DNA of 40,999 bases from Myxococcota bacterium (GTDB lineage Bacteria > Myxococcota_A > UBA796 > JAJRTE01), in the NCBI GenBank assembly GCA_024278455.1, contig JAJRTE010000050.1, forward strand, positions 1 through 40,999, in the 5' to 3' direction. Below, piece after piece: positions 34,918-40,999 of this stretch (position 1 is its first letter; the number at the start of each line of letters is the position of its first letter). Position numbers and translations under genes: made by a program. The notes under the pieces are model-generated. The model saw nothing but the letters and a program-made list of their open reading frames with translations. It was not told the DNA's origin and did not search any database.

Positions 34918-35363
34918 AGAGCGCGGGCCAGCAGGATACTTCGCACTTCGAGGAGGTGTCCGAGTTCCCGGTGAGCGAGGGTCGAGAGGCTGTCGAGCCG
35001 GTGGAGTTCCTTGGGGTGGATCCGCCTGCCGGGCAGATGGCTCTCGCTCCTCGAGACGCCGTGGCGTCCGCAGAGGGGCGTGGCGGAGTGGAGCGTGTTT
35101 CTCCGGGGGCGGGGGGTCTCGAGCGGGTGCCGGGAAGCCCTGGGGGGATCGACGTGTCGGTTCCGCTGCCGTCTCCCGCGGCGCGGCGGCTCGTCTGGCC
35201 GGCCCTTGGGTCGGCGTTGCTTTGGGCTGGCAGCGAACTGGTGCCACGCCTGGCCGAGGCGGCGGTGGGGCTGCTGGGCCGTTCATCTGGGTCGTCCCGC
35301 ATGCGCGGGCGGGGAGGGGGGGAACCGCGGCGCCGCCGTCAGCGTCGAGGGCGGGGCCGGTAG
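34914..35363 (+). CDS. Hypothetical protein coupled to padR-like gene
   Basis: This is a 149-residue protein whose ATG overlaps the PadR stop (ATGA). I recognise no family. The N-terminal half is acidic and Gly/Pro/Glu-rich. Residues about 90-120 (RRLVWPALGSALLWAGSELV) form one hydrophobic segment that may enter the membrane. The last 20 residues are strongly basic (RGGGEPRRRRQRRGRGR). The layout suggests a small single-pass or peripheral membrane protein with a basic tail. Its place between PadR and DUF5320 suggests that all three belong to one response. The composition is simple enough that remote homology cannot be judged by eye. Confidence 0.65.
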   Translation: MKSAGQQDTSHFEEVSEFPVSEGREAVEPVEFLGVDPPAGQMALAPRDAVASAEGRGGVERVSPGAGGLERVPGSPGGIDVSVPLPSPAARRLVWPALGSALLWAGSELVPRLAEAAVGLLGRSSGSSRMRGRGGGEPRRRRQRRGRGR

Positions 35364-35434
35364 ACCATGTTTCGGCACATTTGCGCCGAGAGGTCGACAG
35401 CACGATGATGTGCATTGGAGAAGGAGGAAATGCG

Positions 35435-35773
35435 ATGCCAAGAGGAAACGGAACGGGACCGGTGGGCGCAGGCCCCATGAGTGGCCGGGGCGGTGGCTGG
35501 TGTGCCGGCTTCGATCTGCCCGGGTATGCCAACGCGGGTTTCGGGGGCGGGGGCATGGGTTTCGGGCGGGGTGGCCGGGGTCGTGGGTGCTGCGGGCGCG
35601 GGTTCGGCGGGGGCGGCCGCGGCGGAAGGGGCTGGGACTACGGCGAGTGGAGTTTCCCCCCCCGCCCGGCCCCGGAACGCGAGGTTGACGTGCTCAAGGC
35701 CCAGGCGGACAGGCTGGGGGCAGCTCTCCAGCGTGTTCGGGACCGCCTCGGGGAGCTGGAACAAGAGAAGTAG
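35435..35773 (+). CDS. DUF5320 domain-containing protein
   Basis: A GGAGG seven bases before the ATG at 35435 sets the start of this 112-residue protein. The N-terminus MPRGNGTGPVGAGPMSGRG with WCAGF is the DUF5320 signature. A long glycine/arginine-rich stretch with a CC pair (GRGCCGRGFGGGGRGG) follows, then a C-terminal coiled coil (EREVDVLKAQADRLGAALQRVRDRLGELEQE). DUF5320 genes often lie near dinitrogenase-cofactor-like or Mrp/NBP35 genes and are thought to relate to metal or redox handling; none of those partners is present here. Same strand as, and 71 bases after, the hypothetical gene; probably one operon under PadR. It ends in TAG. Confidence 0.85.
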   Translation: MPRGNGTGPVGAGPMSGRGGGWCAGFDLPGYANAGFGGGGMGFGRGGRGRGCCGRGFGGGGRGGRGWDYGEWSFPPRPAPEREVDVLKAQADRLGAALQRVRDRLGELEQEK

Positions 35774-35805
35774 GCGCTCGCAGCGTGGGGCATGCGCGTT
35801 CGCTG

Positions 35806-36639
35806 TCATCGTCCAACCGTGCCGCCCGATTCCTTGTCGGTGTCGGGACTCTCGCCGCTCAGCCAGATCGAAACCTCGATCTCCTCGCCTGTGAGCCAGG
35901 AGGCAACGACCGTGTACGATTCGTTCTCAGGGACGCTTCGACCTGTGGAATCGGTGCGGTTCCACACCCATCGATAGTACAGCGACTCGCCGGGATCGAG
36001 CGCCCAGCCTGTTTCGATCGCCTCGCAGGTGTAGGGGAAGGCGTCCATTTCCGCGCCCATCTTGTTACGAACGAGAATCCGGCCAAAGCAGGTGGTGTCG
36101 CTGAGCAGCGTAGTTGTGTACGAGCAGGAGTTGAGGAGTTGCGACACGAAGATGGGGTCCTGACCCTCCTGAAAGACGAGTGTCTCATTCCCCCTGGCGT
36201 CGGTCACGGAGAGGGACGCGATCAGGTCGCCGTCGCTGCAGTCCTCGTCACCGCAATCCTCGTCCGTCACCCCATCGCAATCGTTGTCCACCTGGTCGTC
36301 GCAGATCTCCTCGGCGCCGGGATAGGTCAGGGCGTCATTGTCGTTGCAGTCCTCGCCGAGCGGCCATCCATCGCCGTCGCCGTCCGCGGGTGTCTCGAGG
36401 ACCACGCTGGTGTCGTCGTCTCCGGCCGGGCTCGAGTCGTCATCGGTCACCTCGAAGGGTTGCCCCAGGTACAGGCTGACGCAGCCTGTCCAGCAGAAGG
36501 GCGCGGCAATACCGATGGCGCTGCCCAGGGCGAGTGCGCGGGTCCACCGCCGCCATGCCGAATTGGAGGCGGGAACGGTGGTGGAACCGTCGCTTCCGCG
36601 GGGACGAGACATCGGAGTCCGTTTCGACCGTGATTTCAC
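35806..36639 (-). CDS. MopE-type metal-binding-motif lipoprotein
   Basis: From the GTG at 36639, which has a perfect GGAGGAG six bases upstream, the protein is 277 residues; the ATG at 36654 is an alternative with a poor site. A basic N-region and hydrophobic helix (ALALGSAIGIAAPFCWTGC) end in a lipobox Cys. An acidic spacer (TDDDSSPAGDDD) leads to a MopE motif: DGDGDGWPLGEDCNDNDALT, then EICDDQVDNDCDGVTDEDC. The Asp/Cys spacing is that of the putative metal-binding repeats first noted around the copper-binding MopE. The C-terminal 140 residues form a beta-sandwich-like domain with paired cysteines (NSCSYTTTLLSDTTCFG). It is the last gene of the sigma/anti-sigma/caspase operon and begins within about 20 bases of the caspase stop. 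Confidence 0.82.
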   Translation of the reverse strand: MKSRSKRTPMSRPRGSDGSTTVPASNSAWRRWTRALALGSAIGIAAPFCWTGCVSLYLGQPFEVTDDDSSPAGDDDTSVVLETPADGDGDGWPLGEDCNDNDALTYPGAEEICDDQVDNDCDGVTDEDCGDEDCSDGDLIASLSVTDARGNETLVFQEGQDPIFVSQLLNSCSYTTTLLSDTTCFGRILVRNKMGAEMDAFPYTCEAIETGWALDPGESLYYRWVWNRTDSTGRSVPENESYTVVASWLTGEEIEVSIWLSGESPDTDKESGGTVGR

Positions 36640-36655
36640 CTGCCGCTCCTCCATC

Positions 36656-38377
36656 TCAGAACCCGATCTCGATGCCGGCGACCGCCGTGATCAAGAGATT
36701 GGGCATCTGGTCTCCGACATCAGTGTAGTCACCCCAAACGAGCGAGCCCCGGACTTCGGTTGTTGCCAGGATGTTGCGGCCGATCTCGGTCCCTTGCCAG
36801 AATACCGGTCCGCCAGGGAGAAGCAGCCAAGTCTGTGAGGGCAGGAACTCCGCCTGCGCCGCCGGCCGCGAACCACTCTCGGACGCCACCGCGGGGACAT
36901 AGGTCGCCGAAGCGTGCCATCCTACACCGACTTGCGTCTTCCAGACGTTGCGCCGCATCACGATGCTCGTCCCCAGGTCGACGATATTCCGGGCGCGTTG
37001 CGTGGTATCGATGGCGTCCACCCAACTCCCGCCCGTGGCCGGCGTCCATCCCAGCGCGAAGCTGACGCACAGCCCCCTCAGCGCGCCGCCCCTCACCCGG
37101 TATCCACTGACAGCCGCCAGCCGGGGCGCTCCTTTGCCCCAGAGCAGCTCAGCCGGTCCACTCGCCTGGATGGCGCCCCCGACATCCATACCGAAAAAGC
37201 GGCGATACCCGAGCAGTTCCTCCTCGAGCAGGGCCAGGGTGTAGACCTGGCCCCTGGCAAACCGAAGCCTGCCATCGGCGACGACGCGGCCCATCGCGTC
37301 GCGTATTTCGACGCGGCGATCGCCGGGCTCGACAGCCACCGTGCGGGGAAATGCCCCTTTCGAGCGACCGTCGATAGCGAGGGTCATTCCGCGCGCACTT
37401 GCCCCGCCGTAGGCATAGACCAGCGCTGCTTCCTTGGCCATCTCGGGGTCCGGTGCTCCCGAGAGGTACATCTCGGCACGACCGATGACCCGGAAGTACC
37501 CTTCCGGAACCTGTTCCCCCTCGGTGTGGGCCATGGTCGCGACTCGAGCGAAATCGTGGGCCTCGTAGGCAGTGACCGCGCCGTCCCGATTGGCGTCCGC
37601 CTGCGCTCGATCTTCCGTAAGCGCATTCAGAAGATAGTAGGTGTAGGCCGCATGGCGCAGCGAGTCGTCCTCGAGCGCGACGCCGCCCAACGTACTCGCC
37701 ATGAGCACCGCCTCGGACTGACCGACCGACATGGCGACCCGGCTCCAGAGTTCGACCGATTCCTTCAACTGCTTCCGCGTGGCGTTGGCCACACGGGACT
37801 TCCCGGCCCCGGCGAAACAACTGTCGAGGATAAGCACTTTGCGCTGCGGCTTGAGACTGTGCAGGAACGTGCGCAGCGCTTCGACGTCGATACCGGTTCC
37901 CGCCAGGTCTGTCAGACGGGTGTCGCGGGCCACGAGGTAGAGCCTGGGCTGGCCGTCCTCCGACATTTCCAGCGTCCCGTGGCCGGAGAAATACACCACG
38001 AGCGTGTCCTGCCGCCTCACATCGCCACGAAGTCGACTCAGTTCGAAAAGGATCGAACGACGATCGGTCCGTTCCGGGGTGACGAGCGTGATCACACGGT
38101 CGAAGGCGCCGTAGCGCTCGGAGGCGAGAACGCGCGCAAACTCCCGTGCGTCATCCCGTGCGTGCCGAAGACGGGTGAACGTCGGGTCGTCGAAATCGTC
38201 GATCCCGATGACCACCGCCCACCGGCGTGGCGCAAAGCCGGGCTCCAGTTCTTCCCAGGTGGCGTTGGACTTCTCGAGACCTTTCCGGGTCACTCCCAAG
38301 TGGGGAGCGCACCCCGCGTTCACGATCGCGACAAACAGCACACAGAACACCGCCGCGGCCGGCAACACATCCTTCAT
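36656..38377 (-). CDS. Caspase-like (C14) lipoprotein with PEGA-like and C-terminal beta-barrel-like domains
   Basis: The 573-residue protein starts at an ATG that overlaps the anti-sigma stop (ATGA). The signal peptide ends in VNAGC (lipid-bearing Cys23). Residues 52-300 are a caspase/peptidase C14 domain: WAVVIGIDDF, the catalytic His133 in YFSGHGT and the catalytic Cys187 in LILDSCFAG are both present. An EF-hand-like loop DANRDGAVTAYE (261-272) is inserted late in the domain. A PEGA-like beta domain (about 315-385) follows, then about 180 residues of alternating polar/apolar strands ending in Phe (AVAGIEIGF), the pattern of outer-membrane barrel strands with the terminal Phe signal. It is predicted to act in the periplasm or at the outer membrane. 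Family proteases prefer Arg/Lys or Asp; the specificity here is unknown. Confidence 0.85.
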   Translation of the reverse strand: MKDVLPAAAVFCVLFVAIVNAGCAPHLGVTRKGLEKSNATWEELEPGFAPRRWAVVIGIDDFDDPTFTRLRHARDDAREFARVLASERYGAFDRVITLVTPERTDRRSILFELSRLRGDVRRQDTLVVYFSGHGTLEMSEDGQPRLYLVARDTRLTDLAGTGIDVEALRTFLHSLKPQRKVLILDSCFAGAGKSRVANATRKQLKESVELWSRVAMSVGQSEAVLMASTLGGVALEDDSLRHAAYTYYLLNALTEDRAQADANRDGAVTAYEAHDFARVATMAHTEGEQVPEGYFRVIGRAEMYLSGAPDPEMAKEAALVYAYGGASARGMTLAIDGRSKGAFPRTVAVEPGDRRVEIRDAMGRVVADGRLRFARGQVYTLALLEEELLGYRRFFGMDVGGAIQASGPAELLWGKGAPRLAAVSGYRVRGGALRGLCVSFALGWTPATGGSWVDAIDTTQRARNIVDLGTSIVMRRNVWKTQVGVGWHASATYVPAVASESGSRPAAQAEFLPSQTWLLLPGGPVFWQGTEIGRNILATTEVRGSLVWGDYTDVGDQMPNLLITAVAGIEIGF

Positions 38378-39369
38378 GGCGTCTCGTACTCTCCTCGCAT
38401 TCCGCCACCGTCCCGGTCGTCGCGTTCGGGCCGACCGTCGGGGAGGTACCGTATCCGGATGCTGTCGATGGCGAAGTCCGAATGAGCCGGTTCTGCCAGT
38501 GGCGACAACTCCGTTTCAACATAGCGGCCCCAGATGGCGTCGAGCTGGCCGGCCTCCGTGCTCAGAACCACGGGTGCCAGAACGGCGATGTAGGTGTACT
38601 CGCCGGGCGGCCCATCGGGTACGTACCGCAGCACACCGCCGTCTTGATCGGCAATCTCGAGTTCGCGTGAGACGCCTTGCTCGGTGCCCAGATTCGTCCA
38701 CTGGTAGATCACCCGAAAATCGTGGTTCGGGTCACGTTCGATCAACATCAGGTGTACCCCCCCCTCGATGACGAATCTGAAAATCAACCCATCCCCTGGC
38801 AGGACGTGCGTCCCTTCGAAGACGGGCAGAATCTCCGTGCCGCCGCTGGCATCGTTGCTGCGCACGAGTACGGCTTGCAGGTCGACGTCGAGCAGGTCGA
38901 AGGAGGACTCGCCGCCCTTGGGTCGCAGGCCACCGGCCGGAACACCCAGCCAGACGACGAGGCAAATCGCCGCGATCGCCGGAGCCCACCATTTCGCAGA
39001 ACCGAAGAAGGGCGTGAAGATGCGGGACAGAGTCCACGGCCGGAGCCCATGCCGGCTCGCGGCACGCGGACTCGAGGCGCTTTCCACGTCCGCGCCCAGG
39101 CGCAATGCACCGGCCCGCGCGGTCTCGATCGGCGCATTCTCGGCACGATCGGCTTCCACGCGGGCCAGGAGCCGCTGGAGTGCAGCGGGCGGAGGCTCCG
39201 GTGGCGGTGCCGTGCGAAATGCGCGGAGCCGCTGTTCGAGCCGCTCTGCAGCCCGAGAACATGAGGGACAGGCCTCGAGATGAGCACGCATCAGCATTGC
39301 CGCCTCCTCGCCCACCATTTCTTCCGGCGTGTCCAGAATCGCCAAGCACTGCTCGCAGGTGATGCTCAT
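38374..39369 (-). CDS. Transmembrane zinc-finger anti-sigma factor with DUF4384-like sensor domain
   Basis: The ATG at 39369 stands one base after the sigma-factor stop, with the SD GGAGGTAGG made from the end of that gene. The 331-residue protein begins with a zf-HC2 anti-sigma zinc finger (C5, C8, H30, C34, C37; HLEACPSC). A Pro-rich linker, a membrane helix (about 127-146, WWAPAIAAICLVVWLG) and a periplasmic beta domain follow. The beta domain has GTHVLPGDGLIFRFVIEGGVHLMLIERDP and GPPGEYTYIAVLAP and resembles DUF4384, which is often found with caspase-like proteins. It would hold the ECF sigma factor at the membrane until a periplasmic cue. Its stop overlaps the caspase start. Confidence 0.85.
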   Translation of the reverse strand: MSITCEQCLAILDTPEEMVGEEAAMLMRAHLEACPSCSRAAERLEQRLRAFRTAPPPEPPPAALQRLLARVEADRAENAPIETARAGALRLGADVESASSPRAASRHGLRPWTLSRIFTPFFGSAKWWAPAIAAICLVVWLGVPAGGLRPKGGESSFDLLDVDLQAVLVRSNDASGGTEILPVFEGTHVLPGDGLIFRFVIEGGVHLMLIERDPNHDFRVIYQWTNLGTEQGVSRELEIADQDGGVLRYVPDGPPGEYTYIAVLAPVVLSTEAGQLDAIWGRYVETELSPLAEPAHSDFAIDSIRIRYLPDGRPERDDRDGGGMRGEYETP

Positions 39370-39370
39370 C

Positions 39371-39970
39371 CTACCTCCCGGCTCCATAAGGCGTCGCACA
39401 CGGCTCGTGCGTATTCGAGATCTCCGCGCGCAGCGCCGTCCGGGCGTGGGTCAGGTAGGCCCGAACCGAACTCGGCTTCACATCCAACACCCTGGCAATT
39501 TCCTTGGTCGGGAGTTCCTCCTGGTAGTACAGGATGAAAGCTGCGCGGTGTGCGTCTGGCAACGACTCGAGTATCCGGTCGACGTTCTGCATGGTCTCCT
39601 TGAATTCATACTTCGCATCCGGCCTCAACTCGGGGCTTTCCAGCGTTATCGTGTGGGACCGGCCATCGCGACCGGTGGGCGAAAGCGGTTCCCTCGTTCC
39701 CTGGCGCCTGGCTTCTCGAAGCACATCTATCGCCTTGTGATGAGCAATCGCAAACAGGAACGTCGAAAAGCGTCCCCGGGGCTGATAGGTTGCAGCGGCT
39801 CGATGAAGCTTGAAAAAGGTCTCGGACAGGATTTCCTCCGCCACCGCATCGTTCCCAACCAGCCGGCGCAGAAACCTGTAGACCGGGCCCCAATAGCGGC
39901 GTGTCAACGTCTCAAAGGCTGCTACATCCCCATCTTGGTATGCCATCATGAGATCTTGGTCTGTCCGCAT
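39371..39970 (-). CDS. ECF-type RNA polymerase sigma factor
   Basis: This 199-residue protein has sigma70 region 2 (FETLTRRYWGPVYRFLRRLVG, AEEILSETFFKLHRAA, FSTFLFAIAHHKAIDVLRE) and region 4 (ILESLPDAHRAAFILYYQEELPTKEIARVLDVKPSSVRAYLTHAR), without region 3: the ECF layout. It is the first gene of a four-gene minus-strand operon with anti-sigma, caspase lipoprotein and MopE lipoprotein, and probably drives that operon. No convincing ribosome-binding site precedes the ATG at 39970 (weak AAGAG), and an overlapping out-of-frame ATG lies four bases upstream. I found no sigma70-like promoter, which fits autoregulation by an ECF-type promoter I cannot identify by eye. It ends in TAG. Confidence 0.93.
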   Translation of the reverse strand: MRTDQDLMMAYQDGDVAAFETLTRRYWGPVYRFLRRLVGNDAVAEEILSETFFKLHRAAATYQPRGRFSTFLFAIAHHKAIDVLREARRQGTREPLSPTGRDGRSHTITLESPELRPDAKYEFKETMQNVDRILESLPDAHRAAFILYYQEELPTKEIARVLDVKPSSVRAYLTHARTALRAEISNTHEPCATPYGAGR

Positions 39971-40400
39971 GCATGCTCTTGTTGAAGGTTTCGCACCATC
40001 TCATCCGGTAGAACGCACACAACTCGGGGACGCTGCATATTATTCCACCAGAACGGGTCAGTCGTCTCAGCCAACGTCATCCCGGCGCACGATGTGCGAC
40101 GAACGCCATTGGTCCATCGAAATGCCCATGCCCAGCCCTGTCTTGCCTGTGAAGGACAGGCCCCGGTCGCCACCCGCGCGTGCGCAGAGCGCATGCAGGC
40201 ATAGTCAGAGGCGTTGCCGAATCCGTCTGGCCACCCGCGCGTGCGCAGAGCGCATCCTACCATGTCGCCTGCCGGCATTCGAGCGTTCTTCGCGGTCCCA
40301 CAGAGAGCATCCCTTGTCGGCGGCGCAGGCCGAAGGCCAGCCGCCGAGGGCGGGCGGTCGCGCAAAGCGTCCCGTCGCAAACACACCTGCGGCAAGCGGA
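39971..40400. other. Intergenic region with REP-like repeats upstream of the sigma operon
   Basis: About 430 bases without a supported gene. An open minus-strand frame (39946-40425) translates the repeats and Arg/Ser/Ala-rich noise and overlaps the sigma start. The region contains two REP-like copies and none of the CTCGAG palindromes common elsewhere. Confidence 0.5.
40169..40255. repeat. Two copies of a 26-base REP-like palindromic element
   Basis: An identical 26-base sequence, beginning GCCACCCGCGCG, occurs at 40169-40194 and 40230-40255. Each contains the hairpin TGCGC-AGA-GCGCA. Read on the minus strand, GGATGCGCTCTGCGCACGCG resembles the short palindromic extragenic elements seen in many proteobacteria. 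Confidence 0.75.
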
Positions 40401-40860
40401 TCATGAGGCTGTGGCCCTTCCACACTCGGGGAGTCTCTGGCGCCGCTGTGTCTGAACTTCAATAATCGTAGGTGCAACGGGTCGTTGCGCTTGACCCTGG
40501 GCGCCATGAGAAAGAACCGCGACGCATTGCCCGTCGATGCTCAGCACCCCGCAAGGGAACCCCTCAGGCTCAAAGCGCTTGCTCCGGTAATGCAGCAATA
40601 CCTGGGCCACCAGCTTCGAGCAGAAAGCCTTCGGGGAGAGTAGGGTACAAGGTGGTGTCCGGCAGCCTGCGCGCCAGGCCCAGGAGTCGACTTCTCCGGT
40701 GATCCTCGGTGAGGGCCTCGACGTCACCCAGAGAACCTCTGCCTGTACGGATACCGAACAGAAATGTGCTCAAGAACACCCCGAGTTCCAACCGCCGCCC
40801 CCTCCTGCTGAATTTGGTCCTGCCGGGTGACGCACGAGCGGGGGGGCAAGAGCCTTCGCG
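40401..40860 (-). pseudogene. Frameshifted transposase remnant
   Basis: Two minus-strand frames together resemble the N-terminal part of a DDE transposase of the IS4/ISAs1-like type. The first frame gives FSRRGRRLELGVFLSTF, GRGSLGDVEALT and ARRLPDTTLY (down to about 40640). The second frame, shifted by one base, gives CSKLVAQVLLHYRSKRFEP, then EGFPCGVLSIDGQ, which holds the first catalytic Asp (about 40590-40500). The break lies near 40622-40640, next to a CCCC run. Downstream, homology fades and the frame ends at 40401, so the catalytic core is lost. It is probably an inactive insertion-sequence fragment. No terminal repeats were found. Family assignment is tentative. Confidence 0.5.
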
Positions 40861-40885
40861 GCGAGGCGCCGGGAGGCGATCACAA

Positions 40886-40921
40886 ACGGATGGACCCAGG
40901 AGAACGGATGGACCCAGGAGA
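40886..40921. repeat. Perfect tandem duplication of 18 bases
   Basis: ACGGATGGACCCAGGAGA occurs twice head to tail (40886-40903, 40904-40921). It lies between the end of the edge gene and the transposase remnant and may be a slippage or insertion scar. Confidence 0.85.
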
Positions 40922-40946
40922 AATGAGGCTGGTCGCAGCCGCTCGC

Positions 40947-40999
40947 TCACCGATTCGGGTCGATCCCTTTCTCCTTGAGCAAGGCCAACAGCCGCTCCT
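40947..40999 (-). CDS. C-terminal end of an unidentified protein
   Basis: From the right edge, the minus strand reads ERLLALLKEKGIDPNR and then TGA (40949-40947). This looks like a genuine amphipathic protein tail, but 16 residues are too few to name a family. It runs in the same direction as the transposase remnant. Confidence 0.45.
   Translation of the reverse strand, partial: ERLLALLKEKGIDPNR

Noticed and set aside
39946..40425. 159-codon minus-strand ORF upstream of the sigma gene
   Set aside because: It overlaps the sigma start in another frame, translates the two REP-like copies and has no domain or ribosome-binding site.

Overview
The window is about 41 kb of high-GC DNA (my estimate is 65-67%). 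It looks like a chromosome segment of an uncultured, free-living Gram-negative bacterium of the Myxococcota or deltaproteobacterial kind. The pointers are MopE-type Cys/Asp metal-binding motifs, an acidic-linker lipoprotein, a MYXO-CTERM-like C-terminal anchor, a giant RHS/NHL-repeat surface protein, a caspase-type lipoprotein, a PEGA-domain pseudokinase, and a PadR regulator beside a DUF5320 gene. The taxonomic assignment is inference. No rRNA, tRNA, CRISPR array or prophage was seen.

Layout. (1) 1-5.7 kb, housekeeping and transport: the end of an ADP-ribosylglycohydrolase gene, a TerC-family membrane protein (minus strand), a rubredoxin with a good promoter, an APC transporter fused to EIIA-like and RCK_C-like domains, and a secreted GH105-type hydrolase. 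(2) 5.7-21.5 kb, minus strand: 15.8 kb of one continuous reading frame interrupted only by a single TAG at 11007-11009. It appears to be two genes: a giant exported propeller/beta-helix/MopE protein with its own C-terminal anchor, and a lipoprotein RHS protein with its own RBS, start and lipobox at 11984. The two are fused in frame at about 11985, and the second is cut by the TAG. (3) 21.9-23.9 kb: a divergent pseudokinase-TM-PEGA protein. (4) 24.0-30.6 kb, minus strand: a serine-biosynthesis cluster (GNAT, DUF1015, serA, serC, transketolase-like) without a recognisable serB. (5) 30.8-34.2 kb: a PLP trans-sulfuration-type enzyme and an alpha/beta-hydrolase-like lipoprotein. (6) 34.4-35.8 kb: a PadR / small membrane protein / DUF5320 operon with a strong promoter and a dyad operator. 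(7) 35.8-40.0 kb, minus strand: a tightly coupled operon of ECF sigma factor, zinc-finger anti-sigma, caspase lipoprotein with a C-terminal barrel-like domain, and MopE lipoprotein. (8) 40.0-41.0 kb: REP-like repeats, a frameshifted transposase remnant and the tail of another gene.

The best candidates for something undescribed are the sigma/anti-sigma/caspase-barrel/MopE operon, the TAG-interrupted and fused giant surface genes, and a genome-level signal: the palindrome CTCGAG occurs roughly 120 times (hand count), in all codon phases, several-fold above expectation, and is absent from the transposon-like end of the window.
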